From Deltaproteobacteria bacterium (GTDB lineage: Bacteria > Myxococcota_A > UBA796 > UBA2385), in assembly GCA_003694325.1 (NCBI GenBank), contig RFKJ01000343.1, forward strand, positions 1 through 5,057: a stretch of DNA of 5,057 bases, given 5' to 3'. Positions within the stretch are counted from its first letter, which is position 1; every line of letters begins with the position of its first letter. The translations under genes were made by a program, and so were the position numbers. This document shows positions 1 to 5,057 of the stretch, piece after piece. Under the pieces are notes generated by a model. It did no database searches. It was not told the DNA's origin and saw only the letters and a list, made by a program, of their open reading frames with translations.

Positions 1-389
1 GAGACCAGCGGCGTCAGGCCGGTGGGCAGCCAGGCCCAGGCCGCGGCGAGGCCCACGCCGGCGACCGCCACGCCGCCGGCGTCCCAGCTCGCCGCGAGCA
101 GGCTGAGGTCCCGCCCCTCCTGCGGCCCCAGTGACTCGGCCGGGGCCTCGCCCACCGCGCGCCACAGGGCGTGCAGCATGGCGTGTCGATCGGGAGCGGA
201 TGATTGGAGGGCGTCGCGGAGCCGGGTCTCCAGCCCCCGGGCCGCCCACCAGGCCGGCACGGGATCGTCGCCCGCGCCGACCCGGGCGGCGACGGCGATC
301 CCCGCGGAGGGGTGCGCCACCGACAGCCGCAGGTGCCCCTGGAAGGCGAGGCGGTCGGGATCACCGAGGAGCAGGGCGGCGAGCGGCAT
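1..389 (-). CDS. Hypothetical protein, N-terminal 129 residues (runs off left edge)
   Basis: I do not recognise this protein and assign no function. The minus-strand frame is open from an ATG at 389 to the window edge, and nearly all its codons end in G or C, as in its neighbours, which supports it over the other frames here. It starts MPLAALLLGDPDRL. A mixed polar/hydrophobic stretch (about residues 15-40) is followed by a tryptophan-containing segment (PAWWAARG, about 46-53), a probable amphipathic helix (about 53-80), and a hydrophobic alanine/valine/glycine-rich stretch (about 95-129). That last stretch could be buried beta structure or a membrane segment. There is no clear signal peptide. 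The start is fairly well fixed: the frame is closed by the stop codon of the upstream thiolase-like gene ten codons earlier, and ATG is the only conventional start between. No Shine-Dalgarno sequence is visible, so translational coupling to the upstream gene, 27 bp away, is plausible. The two genes are probably one operon. Confidence 0.72.
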   Translation of the reverse strand, partial: MPLAALLLGDPDRLAFQGHLRLSVAHPSAGIAVAARVGAGDDPVPAWWAARGLETRLRDALQSSAPDRHAMLHALWRAVGEAPAESLGPQEGRDLSLLAASWDAGGVAVAGVGLAAAWAWLPTGLTPLV

Positions 390-416
390 GGCAGGCAGTC
401 TATCGGTTCGGTGGGA

Positions 417-1430
417 TCAGGCGAAGCGGGCGCGGTCCACGATGACGGCCAGCGCCTGGCCGTCGGCGCCGGGCCGGGCACAGAGGCCGTACCGGGCGTC
501 GGCTTCGTCGAGTCCACCCAGCAGCGTCAGCAGCAGGCGCAACCCCTCGGCCGGTCCGAGGTGGCCCAGGCCCAGCGCGCCGCCGGCGGGCCGGCAGCGG
601 GGAAGGGGCAGGCCGGCGTGGTGCGCGCTGGCCAGCGCCCAGGCGGCGTGGGCCTCGTCCAGCTCGACCCGGTCCATCTCGTCGGGGCGCAGCGAGGCCC
701 GCTCCAGGGCCCGCCGGGCTGCTTCGCCGGCGGCCATTCCCCGCCACCCGGGATCGAGGGCGGCGTCCACGACCGCCACCAGGCGGGCACGCGGCTCCAC
801 GCCGAGACGCTCGGCGGCCCGGGTGCTTCCCAGCGCGAAGGCCACCGCGCCGGAGATCGGAGGGGCGGTCGTGGCCACCGCCGCCTGGTCCTCACCGGTG
901 CGTGCCGGCAGGTGCAGGCCGACCCCTTCGTGGAGGGCGCGATGGGCCTCGACCCGGGCGGCGCTGTCGGCGGCCCACCGGGCCTCGTCCTCCGGCGACA
1001 GGTCGAACCGCTGGCGGAGCAGGGCGACGGCCTCGGCGTCGGGCACCGGCGAGGTGCGCCAGGCCACGGCTTCGCAGGGCGGCGCCGTGGTGGATGCCCG
1101 GAGGCTGGTGGCCGCCACGACGACCAGGTCCCGGTCCCCGCTGGCGATGGCCCGGGCGCCACAGGCCAGCGCCTGGAGGCCGGATGCGCCCGCCCGGTCC
1201 ACGGTGAAGCCCCCGGTGTGCAGGGGCAGGCCGGCCGCCAGCGCCATGGCCCGGGCCGGATCCTGGGGGCCGGTCGGCCCGGCGCCGGCCGGCCGGCCGA
1301 GGACCAGCTCCTCGACCCCGTGCAGCCCACGCAGGGCCAGCAGGCGGGCGACCAGCCGGCCCAGGCCGTCCAGGGTCTCGCCGTCGGTGGCGGTCGTCGC
1401 CAGGGCGTCCAGGAAGAGCACCTCGGTCAT
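417..1430 (-). CDS. Thiolase-fold protein lacking catalytic cysteines (probable pseudoenzyme)
   Basis: This 337-residue protein has the thiolase layout (acetyl-CoA acetyltransferase / 3-ketoacyl-CoA thiolase superfamily) but probably cannot perform thiolysis or Claisen condensation. Family landmarks, in order: VDRAGASGLQA (77-87) matches the nucleophile motif usually read as VNRxCxSGLQA; a segment like the usual 'SxxRAxxA' helix is at 142-170; ARRALERASLRPDEMDRVELDEAHAA (about 238-263) matches the helix leading to NEAFA; GGALGLGH (283-290) matches GGAIALGH; RYGLCARPGADGQA (313-326) matches the C-terminal CxGGGQG region. The nucleophilic cysteine is Gly81, the NEAF asparagine is Asp258, and the second catalytic cysteine aligns with Pro320 (Cys317 lies three residues away). 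Only the GH histidine, His290, is kept. Bacterial thiolases are usually about 390 residues; the shortfall includes the loop before GAVAFALGS (194-202), where the usual GTVTAGNSS segment is missing. An AGGTG Shine-Dalgarno-like sequence lies 8 nt before the ATG. The frame is intact, so this is not a decayed gene. Substrate and partner are unknown; thiolase membership itself is fairly sure. Confidence 0.88.
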   Translation of the reverse strand: MTEVLFLDALATTATDGETLDGLGRLVARLLALRGLHGVEELVLGRPAGAGPTGPQDPARAMALAAGLPLHTGGFTVDRAGASGLQALACGARAIASGDRDLVVVAATSLRASTTAPPCEAVAWRTSPVPDAEAVALLRQRFDLSPEDEARWAADSAARVEAHRALHEGVGLHLPARTGEDQAAVATTAPPISGAVAFALGSTRAAERLGVEPRARLVAVVDAALDPGWRGMAAGEAARRALERASLRPDEMDRVELDEAHAAWALASAHHAGLPLPRCRPAGGALGLGHLGPAEGLRLLLTLLGGLDEADARYGLCARPGADGQALAVIVDRARFA

Positions 1431-1457
1431 CGCGCACGCACCTGCCGCGAGGGGGAC

Positions 1458-1474
1458 CCCCCAGCTCCTGGGGG
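1458..1474 (-). other. GC-rich inverted repeat between lipoprotein and thiolase-like genes
   Basis: A perfect 7-bp stem (CCCCCAG at 1458-1464, CTGGGGG at 1468-1474) encloses a 3-nt loop. It lies in the 73-bp gap after the stop of the lipoprotein gene and before the start of the thiolase-like gene. It could be a weak terminator or attenuator, or an mRNA-stabilising hairpin between two genes of one transcript. No T-run follows on the minus strand, so I do not call it an intrinsic terminator. In DNA this GC-rich it may be chance. Confidence 0.3.
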
Positions 1475-1503
1475 AGGGCCGCCGGTGGCAACCCGAGGTG
1501 ACC

Positions 1504-2127
1504 CTACTTCACGTCGTCGAGGGCCTCCAGGGTCCCGCAACTCAGCATCTCGGCCCCGTAGTAGGGGTTGCGGACGTCGGTGCCGGTCTGCAGCCAGTGG
1601 CCCGGGGCCATCGGGCACCAGGCGGCGACCACCGTGCGGTCTCCTCCGCGGTTTTCGCGGGCGAACCGGATCACGTCGACGCTCAGCTCGGCCAGCACGG
1701 CCCGGATGTCGGCGATGGACCGGCCGGCCAGGGGCTGCACGGCCTGGGCGATGGAGTCGGCCTGGCGCCGGGAGTCCTCGGTCAGCTCCGGGTCGCGGCC
1801 GGCCGCCCGGGCGGCGTCGGCGAGCGCCGTGACCGCCCGGGCCGCGCCCGCCTCGTCGTCCGACGCCAGGGCTTCGGTGAGGGCGGTGTAGGCGTCGACG
1901 ACCGCGGTCGCCGACGGCGTCCGGCAGCAGGTGGCGGTCGGCCTGGCGGCGTCGGCCGGCCCACCGGTGGGCTGCGCCGGCCCGTCCGTCGTCCCGGATG
2001 GTGGGGCTGCGGACGGTTGCGTGGTGGAGGCTGGGGCCGAGGCCGAGCGCACCGGCGTCGGGGCGGTGGGCGGCGGCTCGGAGGCGCAGCCGAACAGGAC
2101 GAGCAGGGCGGCGAACATCGAGGTCAT
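1504..2127 (-). CDS. Probable lipoprotein with DUF3347 (CusB-like C-terminal) domain
   Basis: A 207-residue exported protein. A short hydrophobic N-terminus (MTSMFAALLVLFGC) ends in a lipobox-like LFGC, with Cys14 as the likely lipidation site. A proline/threonine/alanine-rich linker follows (about 16-68, including a CC pair at 67-68), then a helical domain (about 73-160: AVVDAYTALTEAL, then ADIRAVLAELSVDVIRF). The C-terminal signature contains WCPMA (170-174), VRNPYYG (185-191) and MLSCG (194-198). This pattern, CPMA, then NPYxG, then MLxCG, is that of DUF3347, known as the C-terminal domain of some HME-type RND efflux adaptors (CusB-like) and of stand-alone periplasmic proteins. The paired Cys/Met residues suggest metal (copper/silver) contact, but binding is inferred. 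No RND pump, outer-membrane channel or copper gene is in the window. The ATG at 2127 is chosen because it puts the lipobox at a usual distance. The signal lacks the customary Lys/Arg and has no good Shine-Dalgarno sequence, so the exact start is uncertain; Met4 is an alternative. It may share a transcript with the thiolase-like gene. Confidence 0.85.
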   Translation of the reverse strand: MTSMFAALLVLFGCASEPPPTAPTPVRSASAPASTTQPSAAPPSGTTDGPAQPTGGPADAARPTATCCRTPSATAVVDAYTALTEALASDDEAGAARAVTALADAARAAGRDPELTEDSRRQADSIAQAVQPLAGRSIADIRAVLAELSVDVIRFARENRGGDRTVVAAWCPMAPGHWLQTGTDVRNPYYGAEMLSCGTLEALDDVK

Positions 2128-2229
2128 CGGGGTCAGCGCGGCATGGGCTGGCGGAACGACCGGTCTAACCGCGCCGGGACCCGGCCGCCGGGCCGCCCGT
2201 GCCTCGTCTGGCGGCCTGGACGGTGGCGC

Positions 2230-2258
2230 TTGCCCGCGGGCCCGGGCCACGGTATGCG
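2230..2258 (+). promoter_or_regulatory. Possible sigma70-type promoter for the small membrane protein gene
   Basis: TTGCCC (2230-2235) and TATGCG (2253-2258) are separated by exactly 17 bp, and would start transcription roughly 20 bp before the ATG at 2282. The match to TTGACA/TATAAT is partial (4 of 6 and 3 of 6). It lies in the 154-bp divergent spacer, where promoters for both arms are expected. I found no comparably spaced pair for the minus-strand lipoprotein gene. This is a weak prediction. Confidence 0.25.
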
Positions 2259-2281
2259 GGGCGTCTTCGACGGGAGCGATC

Positions 2282-2527
2282 ATGAAGGCTGTCCTGTGGA
2301 TCATCGGTGGCGCCTGTATGGCGGTGGGGATGCTCAGCCTGGGTTTCGGTGGCATCGGGGTCCCCGGCGGCCCGACCGCCACCACCTTCGGGACCCTGGG
2401 CTACGACGCGCTCCCCGAGCTGTCCATCACCGGACAGGGCTTCGTCGGGTTGGCCCTGATGGCCGTCGGAATCGCCATTCTCGCCGTCAACAACGCCTCG
2501 GCCTGGAAGGAGACCGGAGGCTACTGA
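2282..2527 (+). CDS. Small membrane protein, two predicted transmembrane segments
   Basis: An 81-residue protein of unknown function. Two hydrophobic segments are clear: residues 4-22 (VLWIIGGACMAVGMLSLGF) and about 53-70 (GFVGLALMAVGIAILAVNN). They flank a glycine/proline/threonine-rich loop (about 23-50) and the protein ends in a polar tail (SAWKETGGY). A single lysine precedes the first segment and the tail carries another, so topology cannot be set with confidence. A GGAG Shine-Dalgarno core lies 5 nt before the ATG, supporting this start. It is the first gene of the plus-strand arm, 93 bp upstream of nadE. Co-transcription with nadE is possible but unproven. I recognise no domain family; its role could be a small inner-membrane accessory protein. 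Confidence 0.75.
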   Translation: MKAVLWIIGGACMAVGMLSLGFGGIGVPGGPTATTFGTLGYDALPELSITGQGFVGLALMAVGIAILAVNNASAWKETGGY

Positions 2528-2620
2528 ACCCGGTCGCGGCGGCCACCGCCGGCTTCATCGCGCCACCGCGGCGGTGCAGGGCGGTCGATGGTCTGCCCGG
2601 CCGGCGCACGGAGCGCTGCC

Positions 2621-4258
2621 ATGAAGCTCCTGCTCGGACAGGTCAGCCCCGTCATCGGCGACGTGCAGGGCAACCTCGCCCGGTGTCTCGCGGCGGTCGA
2701 GGAGGCCCGGGCCGCGGGGTGCCGGCTCGTGGTGCTCCCCGAGCTGGTGCTGTCGGGCTACCCGCCGCGGGACCTGCTGGAGCGGGCGGACCTCGTCGCC
2801 GCCTGCCGGGCGGCGGCCATGGATCTCGTGGCGGCCAGTCACGGCGGGCTCATCGTGGTGTTCGGGGTGCCCTGGCGGGACGACGAGGGGCTGCGGAACG
2901 CCGCGATCGTCGCCTGGGACGGTCGCCTGGTCCGGGTGGTCTGCAAGTCGCTGCTGCCGACCTACGACGTGTTCGACGAGCACCGGTACTTCGTCGCCGA
3001 GGAGGACCCGCACCCGGTCGAGGTCGCCGGGCTGCGACTCGGGGTGACGATCTGCGAGGACATCTGGCACGAGCCGGCGCTGTTTCCGCATCGCACCTAC
3101 GACATCGATCCCATCGACTGCATGGTGGACTGCGACCTGGTGCTGAACCTCTCGGCCAGCCCGTTCCACACCGGCAAGGCCCACACCCGCCTCGCCCTGG
3201 TGCGCAAGCAGGCCGCGGACGCCCGGGCTCCGCTGGTGTACTGCAACCAGGTGGGAGGCAACGACGAGCTGCTGTTCGACGGGCAGAGCCTCGTCGTCAC
3301 CGCCGACGGTCGGCTGCTGGTGCAGGGGCCGCAGTTTCAGTCGGCCCACCTCGTCGTCGATCTCGACGGACCCGAGGTGCCCTTCCACAGCCCGGGTTTT
3401 GAGGCCGAGGTGTTCGGCGCCCTGGTCATGGGCGTGCGGGACTACGCGACCCGTTGCGGGTTCAGCCGGGCCCTCGTCGGGCTGTCCGGGGGGATCGACT
3501 CGGCGCTGGTCGCCTGCGTGGCGGCGGAGGCGCTGGGATCGGAGAACCTGTGGACCATCGGGATGCCCGGCCCGTTCTCGTCGCAGGGCAGCATCGACGA
3601 TGCCGCGGCGCTCGCGGCCAACCTCGGGGTGCGGTTCGACCTGCTGCCCATCCATGGGGTCTACGACGCCTACCTCGACACGCTCGCCGGGCTGTTCGCC
3701 GGCCGGGACCGCGACGTCACCGAGGAGAACCTCCAGGCCCGCACCCGGGGGGCGCTGTTGATGGCGGTGAGCAACAAGTTCGGCCACCTGTTGCTCACCA
3801 CCGGAAACAAGAGCGAGCTGGCCGTCGGCTATTGCACGCTCTACGGCGACATGTGCGGCGGGCTGGCCGTGATCTCCGACCTGTTCAAGACCGACGTCTA
3901 CCGGGTGTGCCGCTGGCTGAACCGCGATGGCCCGCGGATCCCGGAGTCCATCCTGACCAAGCCGCCGTCCGCCGAGCTGGCGCCGGGCCAGACCGACCAG
4001 GACAGCCTGCCTCCCTACCCGGTCCTCGACGCCATCCTCCGGATGTACATCGAGGAGCTGATCGATCCGGTGGAGATCGTGGCCCGCGGCCACGATCCGG
4101 CCCTCGTTCGCCGGGTCGTGTCGATGGTCGTCCGCAGCGAGTACAAGCGCTGGCAGATGCCGCCGGGGCTGCGAGTCACCTCCAAGGCCTTCGGATCCGG
4201 GCGCCGGATCCCCCTGGCGCAGCGCTGGCACACCGCCGGGGGCGGCCTTCCGAATTAG
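2621..4258 (+). CDS. nadE: Glutamine-dependent NAD+ synthetase (NadE, two-domain form)
   Basis: This 545-residue enzyme makes NAD+ from nicotinic acid adenine dinucleotide, ATP and glutamine in the cytoplasm, the last step of de novo and Preiss-Handler NAD+ synthesis. The N-terminal CN-hydrolase (nitrilase-type amidase) domain, about 1-265, releases ammonia from glutamine. Its Glu-Lys-Cys triad is visible as Glu41 (VLPELVLSGYPPRDLL), Lys109 (VCKSLLPTYDVFDE) and Cys145 (GVTICEDIWH). The synthetase domain, about 266-545, carries the ATP-pyrophosphatase P-loop SGGIDS (289-294), MPGPFSSQGSIDDA (315-328), EENLQAR (368-374), SNKFG (384-388), TTGNKSE (393-399), the YGDMCGG loop (408-414), LFKT (421-424) and DQDSLPPY (459-466). 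Length is normal for the two-domain bacterial form (about 540-580), and no key residue is missing. A GGAG Shine-Dalgarno core 7 nt upstream favours the ATG at 2621 over an in-frame ATG at 2588, whose extra eleven residues (starting MVCPAGARSAA) do not resemble the family. The prenyl-synthetase-like gene follows after 77 bp. Confidence 0.98.
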   Translation: MKLLLGQVSPVIGDVQGNLARCLAAVEEARAAGCRLVVLPELVLSGYPPRDLLERADLVAACRAAAMDLVAASHGGLIVVFGVPWRDDEGLRNAAIVAWDGRLVRVVCKSLLPTYDVFDEHRYFVAEEDPHPVEVAGLRLGVTICEDIWHEPALFPHRTYDIDPIDCMVDCDLVLNLSASPFHTGKAHTRLALVRKQAADARAPLVYCNQVGGNDELLFDGQSLVVTADGRLLVQGPQFQSAHLVVDLDGPEVPFHSPGFEAEVFGALVMGVRDYATRCGFSRALVGLSGGIDSALVACVAAEALGSENLWTIGMPGPFSSQGSIDDAAALAANLGVRFDLLPIHGVYDAYLDTLAGLFAGRDRDVTEENLQARTRGALLMAVSNKFGHLLLTTGNKSELAVGYCTLYGDMCGGLAVISDLFKTDVYRVCRWLNRDGPRIPESILTKPPSAELAPGQTDQDSLPPYPVLDAILRMYIEELIDPVEIVARGHDPALVRRVVSMVVRSEYKRWQMPPGLRVTSKAFGSGRRIPLAQRWHTAGGGLPN

Positions 4259-4266
4259 GCGTGGTT

Positions 4267-4287
4267 GGGGCATGCTCTTGTTGCCCC
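4267..4287 (+). other. Inverted repeat just after nadE
   Basis: A perfect 6-bp stem (GGGGCA at 4267-4272, TGCCCC at 4282-4287) with a 9-nt loop begins 9 nt after the nadE stop codon. Its position suits a transcription end or attenuator before the next gene, but the following sequence is C-rich with no T-run. An intrinsic terminator is therefore not supported. The remaining spacer up to 4335 is a pyrimidine-rich tract without other visible structure. Confidence 0.28.
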
Positions 4288-4335
4288 CGCCGCGCTCCCC
4301 GCCGCCTTCCCCGTCTCTCCACCGCGTGGGTCTTG

Positions 4336-5057
4336 ATGTCTGCCCGCCGCTTTCTTCGCCGCCAGTTGCAGCGCCGCCAGCGGGGTCGCGGGGGCTTCGC
4401 GGCCGAGGCGCTCGAAGACGACATCGTCGACACCCTGCTGCGCCTGGAGTCGGCCCTGCGCGACCTCGCCGGTGGGGACGGCGCGCCGGTGGGCTTCGAC
4501 CCGGCGCTGTTCCTGGCGCCGGGGGTGCCGCGGGTGCGGCCCATCCTGGTCCTGTTGAGCGCCCGCGCGGCGGCGGCCGCCGGCGACGGCTCCCGGGTGG
4601 ATGACGCCGATGCCCGCACCGGAGCGGAACATGCGGCGGTGGCCGCGGAGCTGCTCCATCTCGCCATCGACCTCCACGACGCCGCGCTGGGTTCCCCGGG
4701 GGGGCGCCGACGCCGGGCGGCTCGCCGGATCATCGGCGGCGCGGTCGGTTGGCTGGGCGCCAACCACCTGACCCTGCGGGCCATCGAGCTGGCGCGGAGC
4801 GCCCCGGCGCCGGAGATCGTCGGCGACCTGCTGGATGCCCTGCGCGAGATCACCGACGGCCAGGCCCTCTCCCAGTCGCTGGGTCCCGGGCGGGTGGGGT
4901 CCTCGGCGGACTGCCTGGCCATGGCCGACTCCCGGTCCGGCGCCGTCTTCGCCTTCGCCTGCCGGGCGGGGGCGAGGGTGGTGGGGGCGGACCGGACCGT
5001 CGTCCGGCAGCTCGGACGGTACGGGCGCCACGCCGGCATCGCCTGGCAGCTCGCCGA
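4336..5057 (+). CDS. Polyprenyl-synthetase-like protein with degenerate active site (runs off right edge)
   Basis: The first 240 residues of an all-helical isoprenyl diphosphate synthase homologue are visible. Landmarks in family order: FLAPGVPRVRPILVLLSARA (59-78) matches the GGKRxRPxLxxLxA substrate-binding segment; ELLHLAIDLHDAALG (105-119) matches ELLHxxxLxHDDxxD; GGAVGWLGANHLTLRAIELA (134-153) matches the helix with the GD(Y/F)L motif; ITDGQALSQ (172-180) matches the 'GQ' helix; MADSRSGAVFAFACRAGA (196-213) matches the YxxKTAxLF helix; LGRYGRHAGIAWQLA (226-240) leads into the second aspartate-rich region, which is beyond the window. Several catalytic positions are changed: the GK lysine is Pro65; the first aspartate motif DDxxD reads Asp115-Ala116-x-x-Gly119; GD is Gly-Ala (141-142); the KT pair is Arg-Ser (200-201). 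Real prenyl-transfer activity is doubtful. A noncatalytic subunit is one possibility, by analogy with PDSS2-type subunits. The arginine-rich N-terminus (first 20 residues) is unusual. No Shine-Dalgarno sequence is seen at the ATG; a TTG immediately before it is an alternative start. Confidence 0.85.
   Translation, partial: MSARRFLRRQLQRRQRGRGGFAAEALEDDIVDTLLRLESALRDLAGGDGAPVGFDPALFLAPGVPRVRPILVLLSARAAAAAGDGSRVDDADARTGAEHAAVAAELLHLAIDLHDAALGSPGGRRRRAARRIIGGAVGWLGANHLTLRAIELARSAPAPEIVGDLLDALREITDGQALSQSLGPGRVGSSADCLAMADSRSGAVFAFACRAGARVVGADRTVVRQLGRYGRHAGIAWQLA

Noticed and set aside
1274..1304. Run of GGCC/CCGG palindromic units within the thiolase-like gene
   Set aside because: It falls inside coding sequence for a Gly/Pro/Ala/Arg-rich stretch and is explained by G/C-ending codons rather than a repeat element.
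2128..2385. In-frame N-terminal extension of the lipoprotein frame, upstream to an ATG at 2385
   Set aside because: The extension would overlap the opposite-strand membrane-protein gene, bury the hydrophobic signal and lipobox about 100 residues in, and has low-complexity composition. The start at 2127 gives a sensible lipoprotein signal.
2544..2576. Inverted repeat CACCGCC / GGCGGTG between the small membrane protein gene and nadE
   Set aside because: A 7-bp stem with a 19-nt loop and no T-run. The same bases can pair in other ways (CACCG with CGGTG locally), and such matches are expected by chance in DNA this GC-rich.
22..3402. A 1126-codon open frame on the plus strand spanning the left genes and part of nadE
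   Set aside because: Its translation is Arg/Ala/Ser/Pro/Gly-rich low-complexity sequence with no domain. It runs antisense to three supported genes and then out of frame through the membrane-protein gene and nadE. It exists because stop codons are rare at this GC content.
2555..4273. A 572-codon minus-strand frame opposite nadE
   Set aside because: It mirrors nadE codon for codon, and its Asp/His/Gln/Pro/Gly/Arg-rich translation has no family features. nadE on the plus strand has every catalytic motif.
4176..5039. Minus-strand frames of 258-287 codons opposite the prenyl-synthetase-like gene
   Set aside because: Their translations are low-complexity Arg/Ala/Pro/Ser/Gly-rich. The plus-strand frame shows the helical landmarks of the prenyl synthase family in the right order.

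Overview
This is a very GC-rich window (roughly 70% or more by eye). Its genes have strong G/C bias at the third codon position, so stop codons are rare and long spurious frames occur on both strands. I assign six genes: three on the minus strand at the left and three on the plus strand at the right, diverging from a spacer of about 154 bp (2128-2281). Composition, a DUF3347-type lipoprotein and a two-domain glutamine-dependent NAD+ synthetase fit a high-GC Gram-negative bacterium. My best guess is Myxococcota or another former deltaproteobacterial lineage. This is inference only, because no rRNA or taxon-specific marker is present.

Left arm, minus strand, read from the divergent spacer outward: (1) a 207-residue probable lipoprotein (2127-1504) ending in a recognisable DUF3347 C-terminal domain of the kind found in CusB-type metal-efflux adaptors; (2) a 337-residue thiolase-fold protein (1430-417) that has lost both catalytic cysteines and is shorter than normal thiolases; (3) an unrecognised protein (389 to beyond base 1), cut by the window edge. 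The thiolase homologue and the unrecognised protein are only 27 bp apart and probably co-transcribed.

Right arm, plus strand: (4) an 81-residue protein with two membrane segments (2282-2527); (5) a complete NAD+ synthetase, NadE (2621-4258), with an N-terminal amidase and a C-terminal synthetase domain and intact catalytic motifs; (6) a polyprenyl-synthetase-like protein starting at 4336 and running off the right edge. Its first aspartate-rich motif, GKxRP lysine and GD motif are all substituted.

Only nadE has a confident biochemical role: the last step of NAD+ synthesis, with ammonia supplied from glutamine. The most notable feature is that two homologues of carbon-chain-building enzymes (a thiolase and a prenyl diphosphate synthase) in the same 5 kb appear to be catalytically dead, although both keep their family folds and clean reading frames. 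I see no mobile element, CRISPR array, RNA gene, defence system or clear new multi-gene system here. Both pseudoenzymes are candidates for follow-up, not evidence of a system.
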